DNA from: Symbiodinium natans
Lineage: Eukaryota > Sar > Dinophyceae > Suessiales > Symbiodiniaceae
Length of the DNA: 64,000 nt
Reading direction: 5' to 3'
NCBI GenBank assembly: GCA_905221605.1
Contig: CAJNDS010000443.1
Location: 28,501-92,500, forward strand
Shown here: positions 12,393 through 23,075 of the stretch, piece by piece
How positions within the stretch are numbered: the stretch's first letter is position 1
How the letters are laid out: the number at the start of each line of letters is the position of its first letter
Notes under the pieces: generated by a model
What the model was told of the DNA's origin: nothing
The model's database searches: none
The model's input: only the letters and a program-made list of their open reading frames with translations
Translations under genes and position numbers: made by a program

Positions 12393-13620
12393 TCACAGGA
12401 AGGGTAGGGCGTGGAAGCCCAGATCCTCCCAGATCTCGTCAAAGGGCTGGAACGCACTTCCGGACGGCTGTATGGAATCATGCTCTGAGGAAACATTCTC
12501 AACTAGATGTTCATCAGAACATATCAAGTCGCTGTGCACTTCCACTTAGCGCTGGGCTACAGTGCCACCAGTCGTTGCAAACGGTGAAGCATAGTGTGCC
12601 TCAACTGCAGAATGGAACTGGCACAAAAATCACACCATCTGCAAGATCTCTCCCAAGTCCCAAGAACCGAGTCCCGTGACATGTTCTTTCCGCTACTTAT
12701 CAGGTCTGATTCGTAGATTCATTACTCCCATGTGCTGTAAGACATAAACCACAATCGACCTCCTCCCAGACGTTTGCGTTAAAAGCTGACTCAAGAACTG
12801 CAGCTGCTGATTACCACCCGCAGCACACCTTTTTCTCGCGCTCACCTCTCAGAGCGAACCCCGCGCAGCTCCTGGCTCAGCCCCGCGTTCACCACTGCCT
12901 TCCTGGCAGTGTTCCATTCTGAGGGGTTACAGAGGTGCTCTCTGTTGGCTTTCTCGGCTCTCTCGCTCCACATCAGTTGACGTTGAATGTTGCGGACCAA
13001 CTGGGCCGAACACATTGGATCTGAGCAAAGGGACTCATTGTAGGCTCTCAATAATCTCACACATTGCAGCCGGGTCTCTTGAACTCCGAATTGCTTCCGA
13101 GCTCGCTGAAGGCCTCAAAGGCCCGCCGCTCCACCTGTTCGCAGCTTGGGAACCCTAAGGTTTCCCCGCGGTTCCTCTCTCCCCCTTCCAACCTCGACTC
13201 TTCAAAGCACTTTAATACCCTGCATTCTCCCCCGACAGCCTGCCACGGGCCCTGCAAGTTGCAAGTCTTCCATGGCCAGGACCTCGGCTTCCAGCTTGTC
13301 CAAGTGAGCTGTGTTGGGGAGCATCTTTTCTTTTGGGGGGGGGGGGGGGGGGGGGGAGGAGGGGGGTTGAGGGTCGAAGCTTGCCGAAGAGCTGGATCTG
13401 ACTCGTGTACTTCGCGACAATCCTGAGAGCTCGAAGGCCAAAGGAGCACGAGCAATGGAGTAGTTTGTACACTGCTCCACATTGCAGTTGCCCCACGCGC
13501 TGACCTAGATTACCAAATTGCCACAAACATCGACATGAAGGGATACGACAGACCAAGTCCAGCAGAACTTTCTGCCAAGGGTCTCGATGGGCCTTAGCTT
13601 TTCCAGACCACTGGTCAGCC
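12393..13620 (-). CDS. Multi-exon gene of unknown function
   Basis: At least four consistent pieces lie in order on the minus strand. They are LRIVAKYTSQIQLFGK (about 13435-13385), HLDKLEAEVLAMEDLQLAG (from an acceptor giving exon start 13308), a long exon 13105-12860, and a last exon 12467-12393 ending FHALPFL and a TGA at 12395-12393. The long exon opens RARKQFGVQETRLQCVRLL, runs on through SAQLVRNIQRQLMW, and ends before a GT donor. A 22-base C run (on this strand) sits in the intron just upstream of the 13308 acceptor. The product looks helical and soluble. I do not recognise the family, and the 5' end was not found (possible start region near 13620). Confidence 0.5.
13335..13356. repeat. 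22-base G homopolymer
   Basis: An uninterrupted run of 22 G on the plus strand is followed by AGGAGGGGGG. On the minus strand it is a C run inside an intron, about 27 bases upstream of a predicted 3' splice site, where it could act as a pyrimidine tract. Its exact length is prone to sequencing error. Confidence 0.8.
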
Positions 13621-14466
13621 AACTGAGAAAAGTTTCCTAGCGTTTCCCAGCATCTCTGATTCCATCATCGGCTTCTGCCATGTCTCAGCCTGCCGAGGAG
13701 CCCTTCGACAAGGATGCGGCCAGGCTTGCCGAAGAGACACCTGTGGGTCACTCCAGGATGAAGCAAGAAGTGCATGCTGCATTGGAGAGCACTTCGAGTC
13801 CTTCTCTCCTCACTCGATTCACTGTCGAGCGCCTGCCCGAGAGGCCTGCCCTCGAAGCAGCCTGTCACAGAGTGCGTTTGCCGAGAATCCGCGGGTTCTA
13901 CAAGCCTGAATCTGCGAGGCACAAGTCTGCGCACTGGCACCCGCACTTGCGCACCTGGAGGATGAACTTCTGCTTCCATGGTGCCGTGATGTGGTGCATG
14001 TACCTCACAGACTCACAGATCTTCCAGCGCAAACATCGTCACAAGCCCCAAGAACATGTCCCACTGCTGAGGCACATTGTCGCCCGACCCAGCAGGCCGG
14101 CCACAGGCGCCGTGCGCAGGTCCTGCCAGGCACCTGTCACTGCGGCAGAAGGCATGCGGACCTCAGAATCATCTTGAAATCTGGGCTGGCCGGCAGGCCT
14201 CCATTTGTCGCAGGGACTCTCTCTCCGTCATCCTCCTCATCCTCCACGTCCTTTGCATAAGATGGGAAGCCCACACAATGTTTTGCGATAACCATGCTGC
14301 AGCAGCAGACCAGCAGCTGATGTGACTTAGCATTTGATTCAACTAATGTGCACCCCAAGCTGAAACTTTCACTTGAATTCAGATGTGCAGGCAAACTCTG
14401 GGATGGCTCTGGAAGCTCTCCAAACAAAGCCGTTACAACAAAGGCTCTTGATTTTGTTCTCCAGAC

Positions 14467-15726
14467 TTGGAGCGTCTTGCCCACTCCACCCAACCAAGGG
14501 CTGCTTGCCGGCAAGTCTCCCACTGCACACGCGCATCCCGCCGCTGGCGCACATCGCTGAGTTCACGGGATTCAGCTGCCTGCCAGGATGCACCAGCTGT
14601 CTATGACTCGGGGGTAAGGCGCTGCTTCAGCAGCCTCACTGGCATTCATTCTACTGCTGACCAATGGGATCAGGCTGCTCGTGGGTTTGCGCAGGCAGGA
14701 CTTGGCCTCAGATCCTGCACTTCGCATGCCCCCGCTGCCTTCTTGGCGTCGGTTGGGGCTTGCCTCGAGGGGTGTGCTGAATTGGACGCAGCCTTTTCTG
14801 CTGCCGCCGTGAAGGCCTCTGCTGCTGTGGTGGGGGCGTGGCAGGCGTGGCAGACTGCTGCCCGTGAGGATCAGCCGCTGTCTCTGGAGGCTGCGTTGGC
14901 GAGCACACAGCGGGCCTTATCTCAACAGGTGGATGCCGCTAGCTGGTCGGCGCAGCTGCGCAGTGCCAGCCTTTGTGCCCAGGCTGTCTTGCAGTCTGAA
15001 GCTGGGGTGGGTGGTCGCTCTTTCCTGTGCGCTGCGCCCTCGGGCCGCACCCGCATGGAGCCCGCCGTTTTCGCGGCGGAGCTCCGGATGCGCCTGGGCA
15101 TTCCGGATGCTGAGGATGATTGCTGGTGCCCCCGGTGCGATGGTGTTTTGGACCGGTGAAACTTCCACGCGGGAATGTGCGTAGCTGGGGGCGAGCGCAC
15201 TCAACGCCACAACGCTATCCGCGACTTGGTTTTCCAATGGGCGGATCGCGCCGGCCTGCGGCCTGAGAAGGAACCGGCAGGCATCTTGCTTCCCCAGCGG
15301 CCGGAAGACAGCCACATGGCTAGACGCCGTCCTGCCGATGTTTACCTGCCTGCTTTGGGTGGGGCCCCTGCTGCACTGGACTTTGCCGTGACGGCACCCC
15401 AGCGGCAGGAGACCCTCGCCACTGCAAGCAAGGAAACTGGCGCAGCTGCGGCTGCCTATGCTCGGCACAAGGAATCCCATCTCAACACCGCCCAATCTTG
15501 CGAGGCGCAGGGGGTGGTTTTCGTCCCCATGGTCATGGAGACCACTGGGACTTGGGACAAGGGCGCAGCTATTGTTTTGCAGCATATTGCGCGTGCTGTG
15601 GCGTCCCGCACCGGCGAGGAGCCGGATGCTGTGCACGCTGCCCTGGTCCAGGAATTGTGCGTTGTGGCGCGCAGTTTCCGGGCGAGGGCAGCCCTGCGGC
15701 GCAGGAGCGAGGCCGCTGCCGACTAA
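14467..15726 (+). pseudogene. C-terminal remnant of an R2-type (RLE) non-LTR retrotransposon protein
   Basis: One reading frame runs from about 14467 to a TAA at 15724-15726, broken only by a TGA at 15157-15159. The first part (GLGLRSCTSHAPAAFLAS) matches the region after the RT domain in R2-like elements. Then comes a CCHC finger: CPRC, then H, then C of MCVAGG. Next are the RHN box (TQRHNAIRDLV) and a restriction-like endonuclease core (RRPADVYLP, then AALDFAVTAP), laid out like the R2 endonuclease. The in-frame TGA lies inside the finger, between its second Cys and its His. The RT domain is absent, so this is a 5'-truncated, dead copy. It is very GC-rich and is the only clear coding remnant on the plus strand. 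Confidence 0.8.
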
Positions 15727-16080
15727 GGAGCCATGAAGAGACGACTGGACTTGTGAGAACCGGGGCCGGTGGTCCTTTAATAACTTTGTTCCTTCCTTGC
15801 TGGCGCGCAGTGCCTCGTGTGTTTGCTTTTGCCCCTGCCCGGGTCTGTCCAGTTCTTCCTTCAACATGGCCTCCGCTTGGGTCCGTGAAGCTCCTTTTGT
15901 TACGGCCCGTGGGCATGCGTGGCGCGGGAGTTCTCGCGGGGCGCCGGAGACTCGTGCGGGTGTCGGGGCTCGCCCTACGGCCCACCATGCTCTCTGCCTT
16001 GATGTCAGTGTGGACGCATGCTGCATCATTGGGTGTCGGACGCAGGACGTGCGAGCTGCTTGAAGGGTAGCGTTGTACGA
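14467..16080 (+). mobile_element. 5'-truncated RLE-class LINE copy with probable 3' UTR
   Basis: The element comprises the ORF remnant plus a downstream GC-rich tail to about 16080, where composition changes. The tail holds open frames without domains and reads like a 3' UTR. No poly(A) and no target-site duplication could be identified, so both ends are estimates. Confidence 0.55.
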
Positions 16081-16917
16081 TGTTTTCTGTCCAGTTTTGG
16101 CATTGCCCTCAGAAGTAGGCGCGGCTTGGTGCCTCCCTCACAAGTAGGAGGTGCATGCTTTGGAATTGCATGCGCAACTTTTCGATGCTCTCTCTTTCTC
16201 CTTCTTTCTCTCGAGCTGTCTATAAGCAAACAACAGTGACTTGACTTAACTCGCACAGTGCTCCACTTGTAGTCACTAATTAGTCCCATAGGTTCCGCTC
16301 GACAGGCCACAAACCTGAAGCCGTCTTTACAAAACCCCACCCGACACCCCACCCCCCTCCCCTGAAATCCCTGAGACCCCTGAAGATCCTCGAGCGGCCC
16401 GCCCTTCGGTTGATGACTCCAATGCTTCAGGCACCATTTCCAGCATTGCAGGGGTTGGGGCTTAAAGCAGCAAGCTGTGCGATTCACGTCGCACACTCCA
16501 CAATTGTCCACACCCTGGACAACCCCTGCGGTCGCTGCCGAATGGCTATTTGCCGAATAATGTCTACTTGCCGTTGTACTGGCATGAAGTGCTGGGCTAG
16601 TCAGAACCTTCGCGACGCCGACGTGAACTGCACGCAGCCCGTGACCAAATATCCGCCAAACGCCACGAAGACGAGTCGTGCTGCGCGCTGTGGACTTCCA
16701 TTTCCACGCATGCTGGCCTATGCTGACTTTTCACATCTTTTCACTGCACAGCTGCGCCAGCTACCCCCAAGCCTTGTGGTTGTCTCGAGAAAAAGAGCGA
16801 TGTGTCACACGCGGCCTCTTCGACTTCAGAGGGCAGCGCCTGGGGCGTCCCCATGAAGTTTGGCTCCTCCGGGCACCGTGTCCGTGCAGTCTGTGAGGGT
16901 CCACGAAACAGTGGAAA
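16081..16917. other. Non-coding stretch after the retroelement
   Basis: No feature was recognised apart from short pyrimidine-rich runs (about 16188-16215). Confidence 0.4.
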
Positions 16918-18160
16918 TCAGGGAAAGATCCCTTCAACTCTCAACATGAAGTCCTCCTCCGTCGTCTCTGCCTCTTCCATCTCTGCCTCGAGCTCTGCCT
17001 CGAGCTCTGCCTCACTGGATTCCTGGCCCGATGTCTCGAGCTCTGCGTCACTGGGTTCCTGCCAAATGTCTTGAGCACCACCGCGCCCGTCCACCGAAAC
17101 CCACAGAAAACCGACCAAACGTCACATGCCTCTCTGCCCCGCACCTCCTCTGCCTCGTCTGTCGCCCACGCAAGGTCCAGGGCCGTGCCCTCTGCGCGCT
17201 GGCGATCCCGTCTGGCAGCACGCGCCATCTTCCTGCCGGAGTACGGGGTACCGCACAGCACCCTCAGAAGCGGAGAGTGGCTCTCACTGTGGCGCAGACC
17301 TGGCGCGCTGGCTCGCCGTGTCCTCAGGGCTTGGCTTGTGCTCGGATGTGCTCAGATGTGCTCGGATGTGCAAGGGCTCCTCGGCTCCTCGAACCGCTAA
17401 AACCACTTAAGACGAACCCTTGTTGCGTCCCCTTTGAAGTCCCAGGCTACGAAGCGTCACAAAGATCCGATAAAGAGATGGAAGGCATAAGTTCGGCATA
17501 CGCATCATGAGCCACGAGTTGTGGCATGTTGCGGTCCTGCGCCAGAGGAAGTTGAAGGATCAGCTGCCGCACATTCTGCAGCGCTCGGGTGGCGGTGAGG
17601 CTCCGGGGAAGTGAGGGCTTCCTTGGAAGGAGACGGGCAGCGAAGCAACGAACAGCAGCGAGCGGAAGGTTTGGCTCGGAAGGATGGCAAACCTTCTCAA
17701 ACCGTTGCAGGATGCTGGGGATGCTGGGCAGAGGGGCCCTTAGCAGTGGTGCCACAAGCGTAGGCTCTGAACTCGTGCTCCCGCAACTCTTCCGCGTTTT
17801 TGGCTACATCGGCCTGCTTCAACTGAACATTGAACATCCCCTTGCACAAGAGCCTTATACGTGCCCCATTTTTTTGCAGTCAGTCTGCAACAGCGCCAAA
17901 GGCACACAGTATACCACGGTCACCACTCGAACCATCGAAAACGGAAGCAAGCAGGGCCGATACACGTGTTCAGTCTGCTTTCAAGCCTGAGAGTCCACTG
18001 CCTTCCGCTGAAGGCCTCGGCTCGCGGGCAGACATGCCCTACGACATGGCCAAGCTCCACTTTGCGTACTCTTCTTGATGCACTGAAGGGTGCTGAGATT
18101 GCCAATTTTGAGGCCGCAAAGGCCTGAACAGCTGAGGCTCCGGCTTGCACGAGGTTCACC
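16918..18160 (-). CDS. Candidate multi-exon gene, acidic and low-complexity 3' part, unidentified
   Basis: Three open minus-strand pieces have coding-like composition: about 17755-17462 (ILQRFEKVCHPSEPNLPL, then LQNVRQLILQLPLAQD, closing before a GT donor), about 17250-17140 (RDRQRAEGTALDLAWATDE) and about 17080-16940 (acidic, SEAELEAELEAEMEEAE, from a 12-base repeat). An upstream piece at about 18155-17950 (AVQAFAASKLAISAPF) may be another exon. The acidic tract resembles acidic tails of nuclear proteins, but no family was recognised. That the pieces form one gene is inferred from strand and spacing. Confidence 0.35.
17339..17371. repeat. 10-bp tandem repeat (ctcggatgtg), about 3 copies
   Basis: Three near-identical 10-base units with one variant (ctcagatgtg). 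The unit length is not a multiple of three, and the repeat lies between candidate exons. Confidence 0.7.
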
Positions 18161-18719
18161 TTACTTGGGGCTCAGCGGATGCTGCAAAGTCTTCAAAGTG
18201 ACAATCAGCTCTCTCTTCTTCCAATGCGCACCTCTACTCCTCAACTGCTCAAGTGCCGTAGAGTCGCGAAAAGGAGGACATCCAAGTGGCTGTCCAAATC
18301 TCTGGGCCAGGGGCACTCCAGGTCCAAAGCATCACAGAAGTCGTGGATGAGGGTCCTGATGTAAATGTATATTTTGATCTCAAGCTGTTTTCGCACTTGT
18401 GTGGTAGCCATGGTAGCCTATCTGCGTGTCGCGACATGCGCGTGCGTGTGTAAGCGTGCCCTTTTTTGTGGATCTCCTGTCGGACTCCAGTCCAGACTTT
18501 CAACACTACCCACACAGCGGTCAGTTGATTCGTGAACCGTCCATTCTGATGCCATCACAACTTGCCGAGCCAACCTTCAATTGAGATGCTGAACTTGCCG
18601 GCAGGCTGCAGCACATCACCCATGCAGAGCGGCAGGTCCCCTCCCTGGACCCCTTCTGTGACCGCCGTGAAGGGAAGGCGGCCCCTCGAGAAGCTGTTGA
18701 AGGGCACTTGTTCAAGGTT

Positions 18720-19165
18720 GGCCTAGCCTTTCAATCTGTGCAACGCGCCGGCATGTCCCGACACCGAATTTTGCTGTGTCCATGATGCTTCTGCTTCTGT
18801 TAGTCACTTCCACTGACCAAAACTCGTTCTTCAACTTTGCCTTGAACCCCTCCACACTCCTGCCCAAGCGACAACATATGTTCCGCAGGAGTACCCCCAC
18901 TTCATCCGATCCTGATTTCGATCTTGGTGAGAGCCGGGGCGCTGTGCTTGAAGCTCTTCGTGGGCACTGCTGCGCAATGCCTCGATCTGGCGCTCGTCGC
19001 GGCCCTGTCCAAACCCCCAGGGCTCAAAGGCTTGTGGAAGCTTCGGGTCGACGTTGGGTCCGGCGGATGAAGGCTTCAAGACTATCAGGGAGGGTAAGGC
19101 CTCGTTGCTCAGCATGAACTCAAGGAACCAAACAAGAGCGCGGAGCTCGTTCCGGAGCAAGCCTT
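18720..19165 (-). CDS. Two candidate exons, unidentified
   Basis: The first piece (about 19165-18930) reads LRNELRALVWFLEFML, then LPSLIVLKPSSAGPNVD, then RDERQIEALRSSAHEEL. The second (about 18900-18720) reads MGVLLRNICCRLGRSV, then FKAKLKNEFWSVEVTN. Both have balanced, protein-like composition that the other frames lack. They could be upstream exons of the 16.9-18.2 kb gene or belong to a separate gene. No domain was recognised. Confidence 0.3.
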
Positions 19166-20459
19166 GTCGGCCTCCTGGGATGGAGATTTGAATCCAACAG
19201 GCTGTAGTCTCGGCGAGGGAGACACAAACACACTGTGACCCGCTATGTGTTCCATGAAACCTAAAACCATCCTAAACTCCAAGAGAGTGAGGCCCAGCCT
19301 GCACCTCTTGCCCCCTTGTTCCCCCCTGCGTGCTCTCTGTAGAGCTGTTGCTTTCAGATTCCCTTTTTATCCCTCTTTTTCGTTCCTTGTTCATTCCAAG
19401 CATCTTGCCATCAGCTCGGCGAGGCACTGGACCACCAGGCGGGTGAGATCTGGATGCAACAGATGCGGCGATCAGATACGGCTGCCACTCATGGCTACAA
19501 GCAGAGAACAGCACAGGCATGTCTCATCATGCTCCACCTTCCAAGCATCTTGCACAAAGAGAACTGTGACAGCTTGCCTGCCTGAAGGCCTGAGGGCTGT
19601 CGGAACCTGCATGGGCTGTTATATATATATATATGTGTATATCTATATTTATATTCTAATATATGGTTCTATCTTCTACTACATCACATTACATGACTGC
19701 GAGGGTCAATCCAATTTGACCGAGCTGTGTGTCGTTCAATGTCTGGAGAGTTTACTGACCACAGCAGCTGAGCTCGGCAGCCTCGCCACCCTCGAGAAAG
19801 CTCGGCTGAGACCGTGCCGCTTTTGCCCAGCGCTGCAGCCACTCTGACTTAGTACACAGTGCAAACATGGCAATGATCATCAGTTGTACATCAGCTTGTC
19901 AAAACATATTTCTAACGAGAAAAATGAATATTCAGAATACGCACACATCCAAAATGTTGTACTGCAAGGAGCGTTAGATTTCACAGCCGGGCAATATAAA
20001 AATGCAGATGGCAGATGGCTTGAATCAATTATTGACATCCCATTTTGACACGGGCACTGGTCCTTCAACCTGCTCTCCTGTGCAAACATGATTTCGGGCG
20101 ATTCTGAGCCGACGCCCCGCATTAATGAAGTCAGAAAGGCAGAGCAAATGCACGCTAGAAAACTTCAGCTACATGAATCACCAAAACGACACTCCACGTT
20201 ACAAGAGCCACTGAAACAAGACCTGCACAATCGAAAGCGTGAACAAGGCACGACTTGCTGATAAACCTCAAGTAACAAGTAGACACAACTACGCCGTGTT
20301 TACCCATCTCTTCCCCACAATCAGTGGACGCATCAAGACAACGCGACACGTCGGCTTCCCCAGTACCCATTCTACGGTCAGCACGCATCATTACGATATT
20401 ACGATGTTTGGGGCACAACCAGCTACCCTTTGCAAGCTCTGCCACCAGGAGAACTAAAC
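19166..20459. other. Non-coding stretch with an AT microsatellite
   Basis: It contains the TA tract at 19619-19666 and is AT-richer than its surroundings between 19.85 and 20.4 kb. A 200-codon plus-strand open frame (19245-19847) runs through the TA tract and gives an artificial YIYIYVYIYIY stretch, so it is not taken as a gene. Confidence 0.4.
19619..19666. repeat. TA microsatellite
   Basis: A run of alternating TA with interruptions (atatgtgtatatctatatttatat). Confidence 0.8.
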
Positions 20460-20848
20460 TTATGTGTCGGCGAGCCAAGTCCACCCTCCCAGGTCAAGCC
20501 CAGGCGCATCGCCCCTGGCTGCCCAGCGCACCGCCTCCAAAGAGGCATTGCTCAACTCTGACCAGGGCAAGCTTGGCTTACACCTCCTGGGGTACTCGCG
20601 TGACTCTGCTTCAATCTCCTCTATCAGGACGTCCCAGATTGCGCTGGCCTCCACGAGGACAGCTCCTTTCCATTCCTGCCACAACGTGCAAAAGCGGGCA
20701 CCTTCTGAGTCATAACAATATTGCGAGTCTTTTGTGCCAGTTGCCCGCTGCCTCCGGCAACTGCATGGCATCCAGGATGTCCAGCGTCTCTGCATCCGGA
20801 AGGGAGGCATCCCATTGAGCCCACACCTCCTGGCAGAGCTATACCCGG
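20460..20848 (-). CDS. 3' end of an unidentified gene
   Basis: A minus-strand frame begins after an AG acceptor (gtatag) with LCQEVWAQWDASLPDAE, then LDILDAMQLPEAA. After one shift it continues EGARFCTLWQEWKGAVL, then IWDVLIEEIEAESREYP, and ends GGWTWLADT with a TAA at 20462-20460. The shift could be a very short GC-AG intron of about 40 bases (near 20754-20715) or a frameshift. The protein is Trp-rich and acidic. No known family was recognised and no upstream exons could be assigned. Confidence 0.45.
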
Positions 20849-22900
20849 TTGTGGATAAACGCTGCCGATTCTGTCAACACGTGTCTCTGGCAACGTCTGA
20901 GTGATCCTTCGAAAAGCTTGCTTTGTTGGGAGGGGGTGGTGTTGTCGTGTGAATCTTGCTTGTCCTTTCCCTATGTGTCCTGTATACGTCTTTATATGTC
21001 GTTGTATGTCGTTGTATGTCGAAGCATGTCTGATCATGTCTGTATAGTCTTTTTGTGCGTCGTTAAAGGTCTTTACGTGTCTTGTCATGGCACTCTGCCT
21101 CTGAAAAACTGTGAGGATCCAGACCCCCGAGCATCATGGAATGAAACTGTCCTGGCGAGCGCTGTGCCAAGGCTTTGCCAAGCCAAGCAAAGCTGCCAGG
21201 CACGTTACTATCACTCTAGGATGGGACCTAGTCTTGTAACTCACCATTTATTCGATAATGGTTTTGCACTCTGGTATGTCAAGCTGTTCTACAGGGGTTG
21301 CTCAAGGTTCTTACTGAAAACGATGCGCATTCCGGCAGTCGGCTGTCCTCGACGTCGAGGAAGGGATCCGACGGCTCCGATGGCACTGCAGCGCGAGGCA
21401 GCCCAGCGAGGGGCTTCGGCTGCTCCTCTGAAACTTGCTGGTGCTTTCGTATTGCCGCGGAGTTTTGAAGCCTAGACTCCCATCCGATCCTGGCCACGCC
21501 GCGCGGCCAGAAAGGCCAAGTCCTGTGCAGCAGAAGCTTCGCTTCCAGGAAGGTGCAAGTAGTCTACACTTCAGCACTAGGGCACTGGGGCATCAGTGTC
21601 ATGGTGCCGTCTAAGTGCAAGCATCCAGCCTCTGGACAGAGGCATCGGAGGCAAAGCGCAGCCACCGCCAGGATCGCGGCTCGGGCCATGCCATGGTCGG
21701 ACCCCGTGGAAGATGTAGGAGCAGGTCGGGGGGAAAGAATATCGGCTGAACTCTTCGGAGCTGTCGACTCGGAATGGTCTAGGGTAGACTTGGCGCCAGG
21801 CAGGAGAGTTCAAGCATGTGGCGTAGCTAAGGCGGGGGTAGCGGAGAAGGTCTGCAGCAGGAGCCTGCCTTGCCTCTTGGATTGTCGGAGGCTTTCTGTA
21901 TCTGTAACATCCTCACTGGTCCTTCCGGCTCAGGTCTACACACAGCAGATCCTTGGCAACGATAATCAGAAGATCAGCGGTTCACTTTTGCCGGCTCAGA
22001 ACCCCCAGCTCAGAACCCCAGTCCTATAGAGCAAGTAGCGAGAACGAGGTGTGAGATTGATTTCTCTTGGTGAGCAATGACACCAGAAAGACCGCTTCTT
22101 CCCGCGTGGCCTATGCTGCTACAGTCCAAAAAATAGCAAGAAGCCTTAGAGCCTTCAGGCACAGATTTACCGGCACCCGTGCCACGTGTGCCCATCGAGA
22201 GCTGCTAAATCCTCAGGGCCCCGAGCGTTGAAGCGCATCAGCGCGACACTGGCACCTTTGGCACCGTCCTCGCCACGTTCTCAAAGGGTCGGATGGACTT
22301 CTGTGGGTCAAACGAACTATGGGCAGCAGGAGCCAAGCCAAAAAAAATCTCGGCGTGCTGCAACAGTCTGGGAGTCTGGGGGCAGAACGCCGTTGCTGCC
22401 ACCACCAACGGTGTAGCTAAGAGCCTGGAAGCCAAAGCGGATTCCGGGTCGCAAGAGGATCTCGGAGTGTGAAGTGGAAAGGGCAAAAGATTTGCCAAGG
22501 CCGCGGCAAAGTGATGCAGCGAGATCGGGAAGATGTGCGCCTGGCTCTTTCTGCAACTTCCTGCCAACCTCTGTCTCTGCCGGTTTGGAGATTCTTCCGA
22601 TCTGACCATGTACTTGCATTATTTTGCTCCGGCGATCACCACAACTTGCTTGCAACGAATCAGCGGCGCTTAACCACCAGCAGCCTTGGAGTCTGTCAGG
22701 CCAAAGTAGAGTGTGTAAACGCACACGAAGTTCTCCAAGCTCCACACCTCCATTAGGTGGTGGTCGAAAGCTGCAAGGGCCAGCGTGGAGGGACATGCTG
22801 TCTACCGAATGCCCACCCCGCCTGCAATCTTAGGTCCAGAGCACAGGAAACAGCGAAGCCTCGTTTGGCCACAACCCAGGGTTCGCTTCACTCGAGACAT
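20849..22900. other. No clear gene
   Basis: Long overlapping frames occur on both strands, including 208 codons plus at 20849-21475 and 159 codons minus at 22317-22796. None shows a domain or consistent exon borders. An imperfect repeat with core gttgtatgtc lies at about 20985-21080. Confidence 0.35.
20985..21080. repeat. Imperfect short tandem repeat (gttgtatgtc-like)
   Basis: About eight degenerate 10-11 base units ending in atgtc or tgtct. Two adjacent units are exact (gttgtatgtc). Confidence 0.6.
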
Positions 22901-22901
22901 C

Positions 22902-23024
22902 ATAGAGAGAGAGAGAGGGAGAGCGAAAGAGAGAGAGAGAGGGGGAGGTGAAGGGGGGAGGGAGGGAGGGAGGGAGCGGGAGAGAGAGCGAGAGAAAGAG
23001 AGAGGGAGAGAGCGAGAAAGAGAA

Positions 23025-23074
<50 letters not shown>

Positions 23075-23075
23075 C
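22902..23075. repeat. Long polypurine tract (GAGA/GGGA)
   Basis: About 170 bases of nearly pure A/G on the plus strand, mostly GA dinucleotides with GGGA/GGGAGG blocks near the middle. All three plus frames encode only Arg/Glu/Gly/Ser/Lys repeats. Such tracts can form triplex (H-DNA). Confidence 0.9.

Noticed and set aside
13680-14177. 165-codon plus-strand ORF starting MSQPAEEPFDKDAAR
   Set aside because: There is no recognisable domain. His/Arg/Pro-rich composition suggests a chance frame in GC-rich DNA, and minus frames are equally open.
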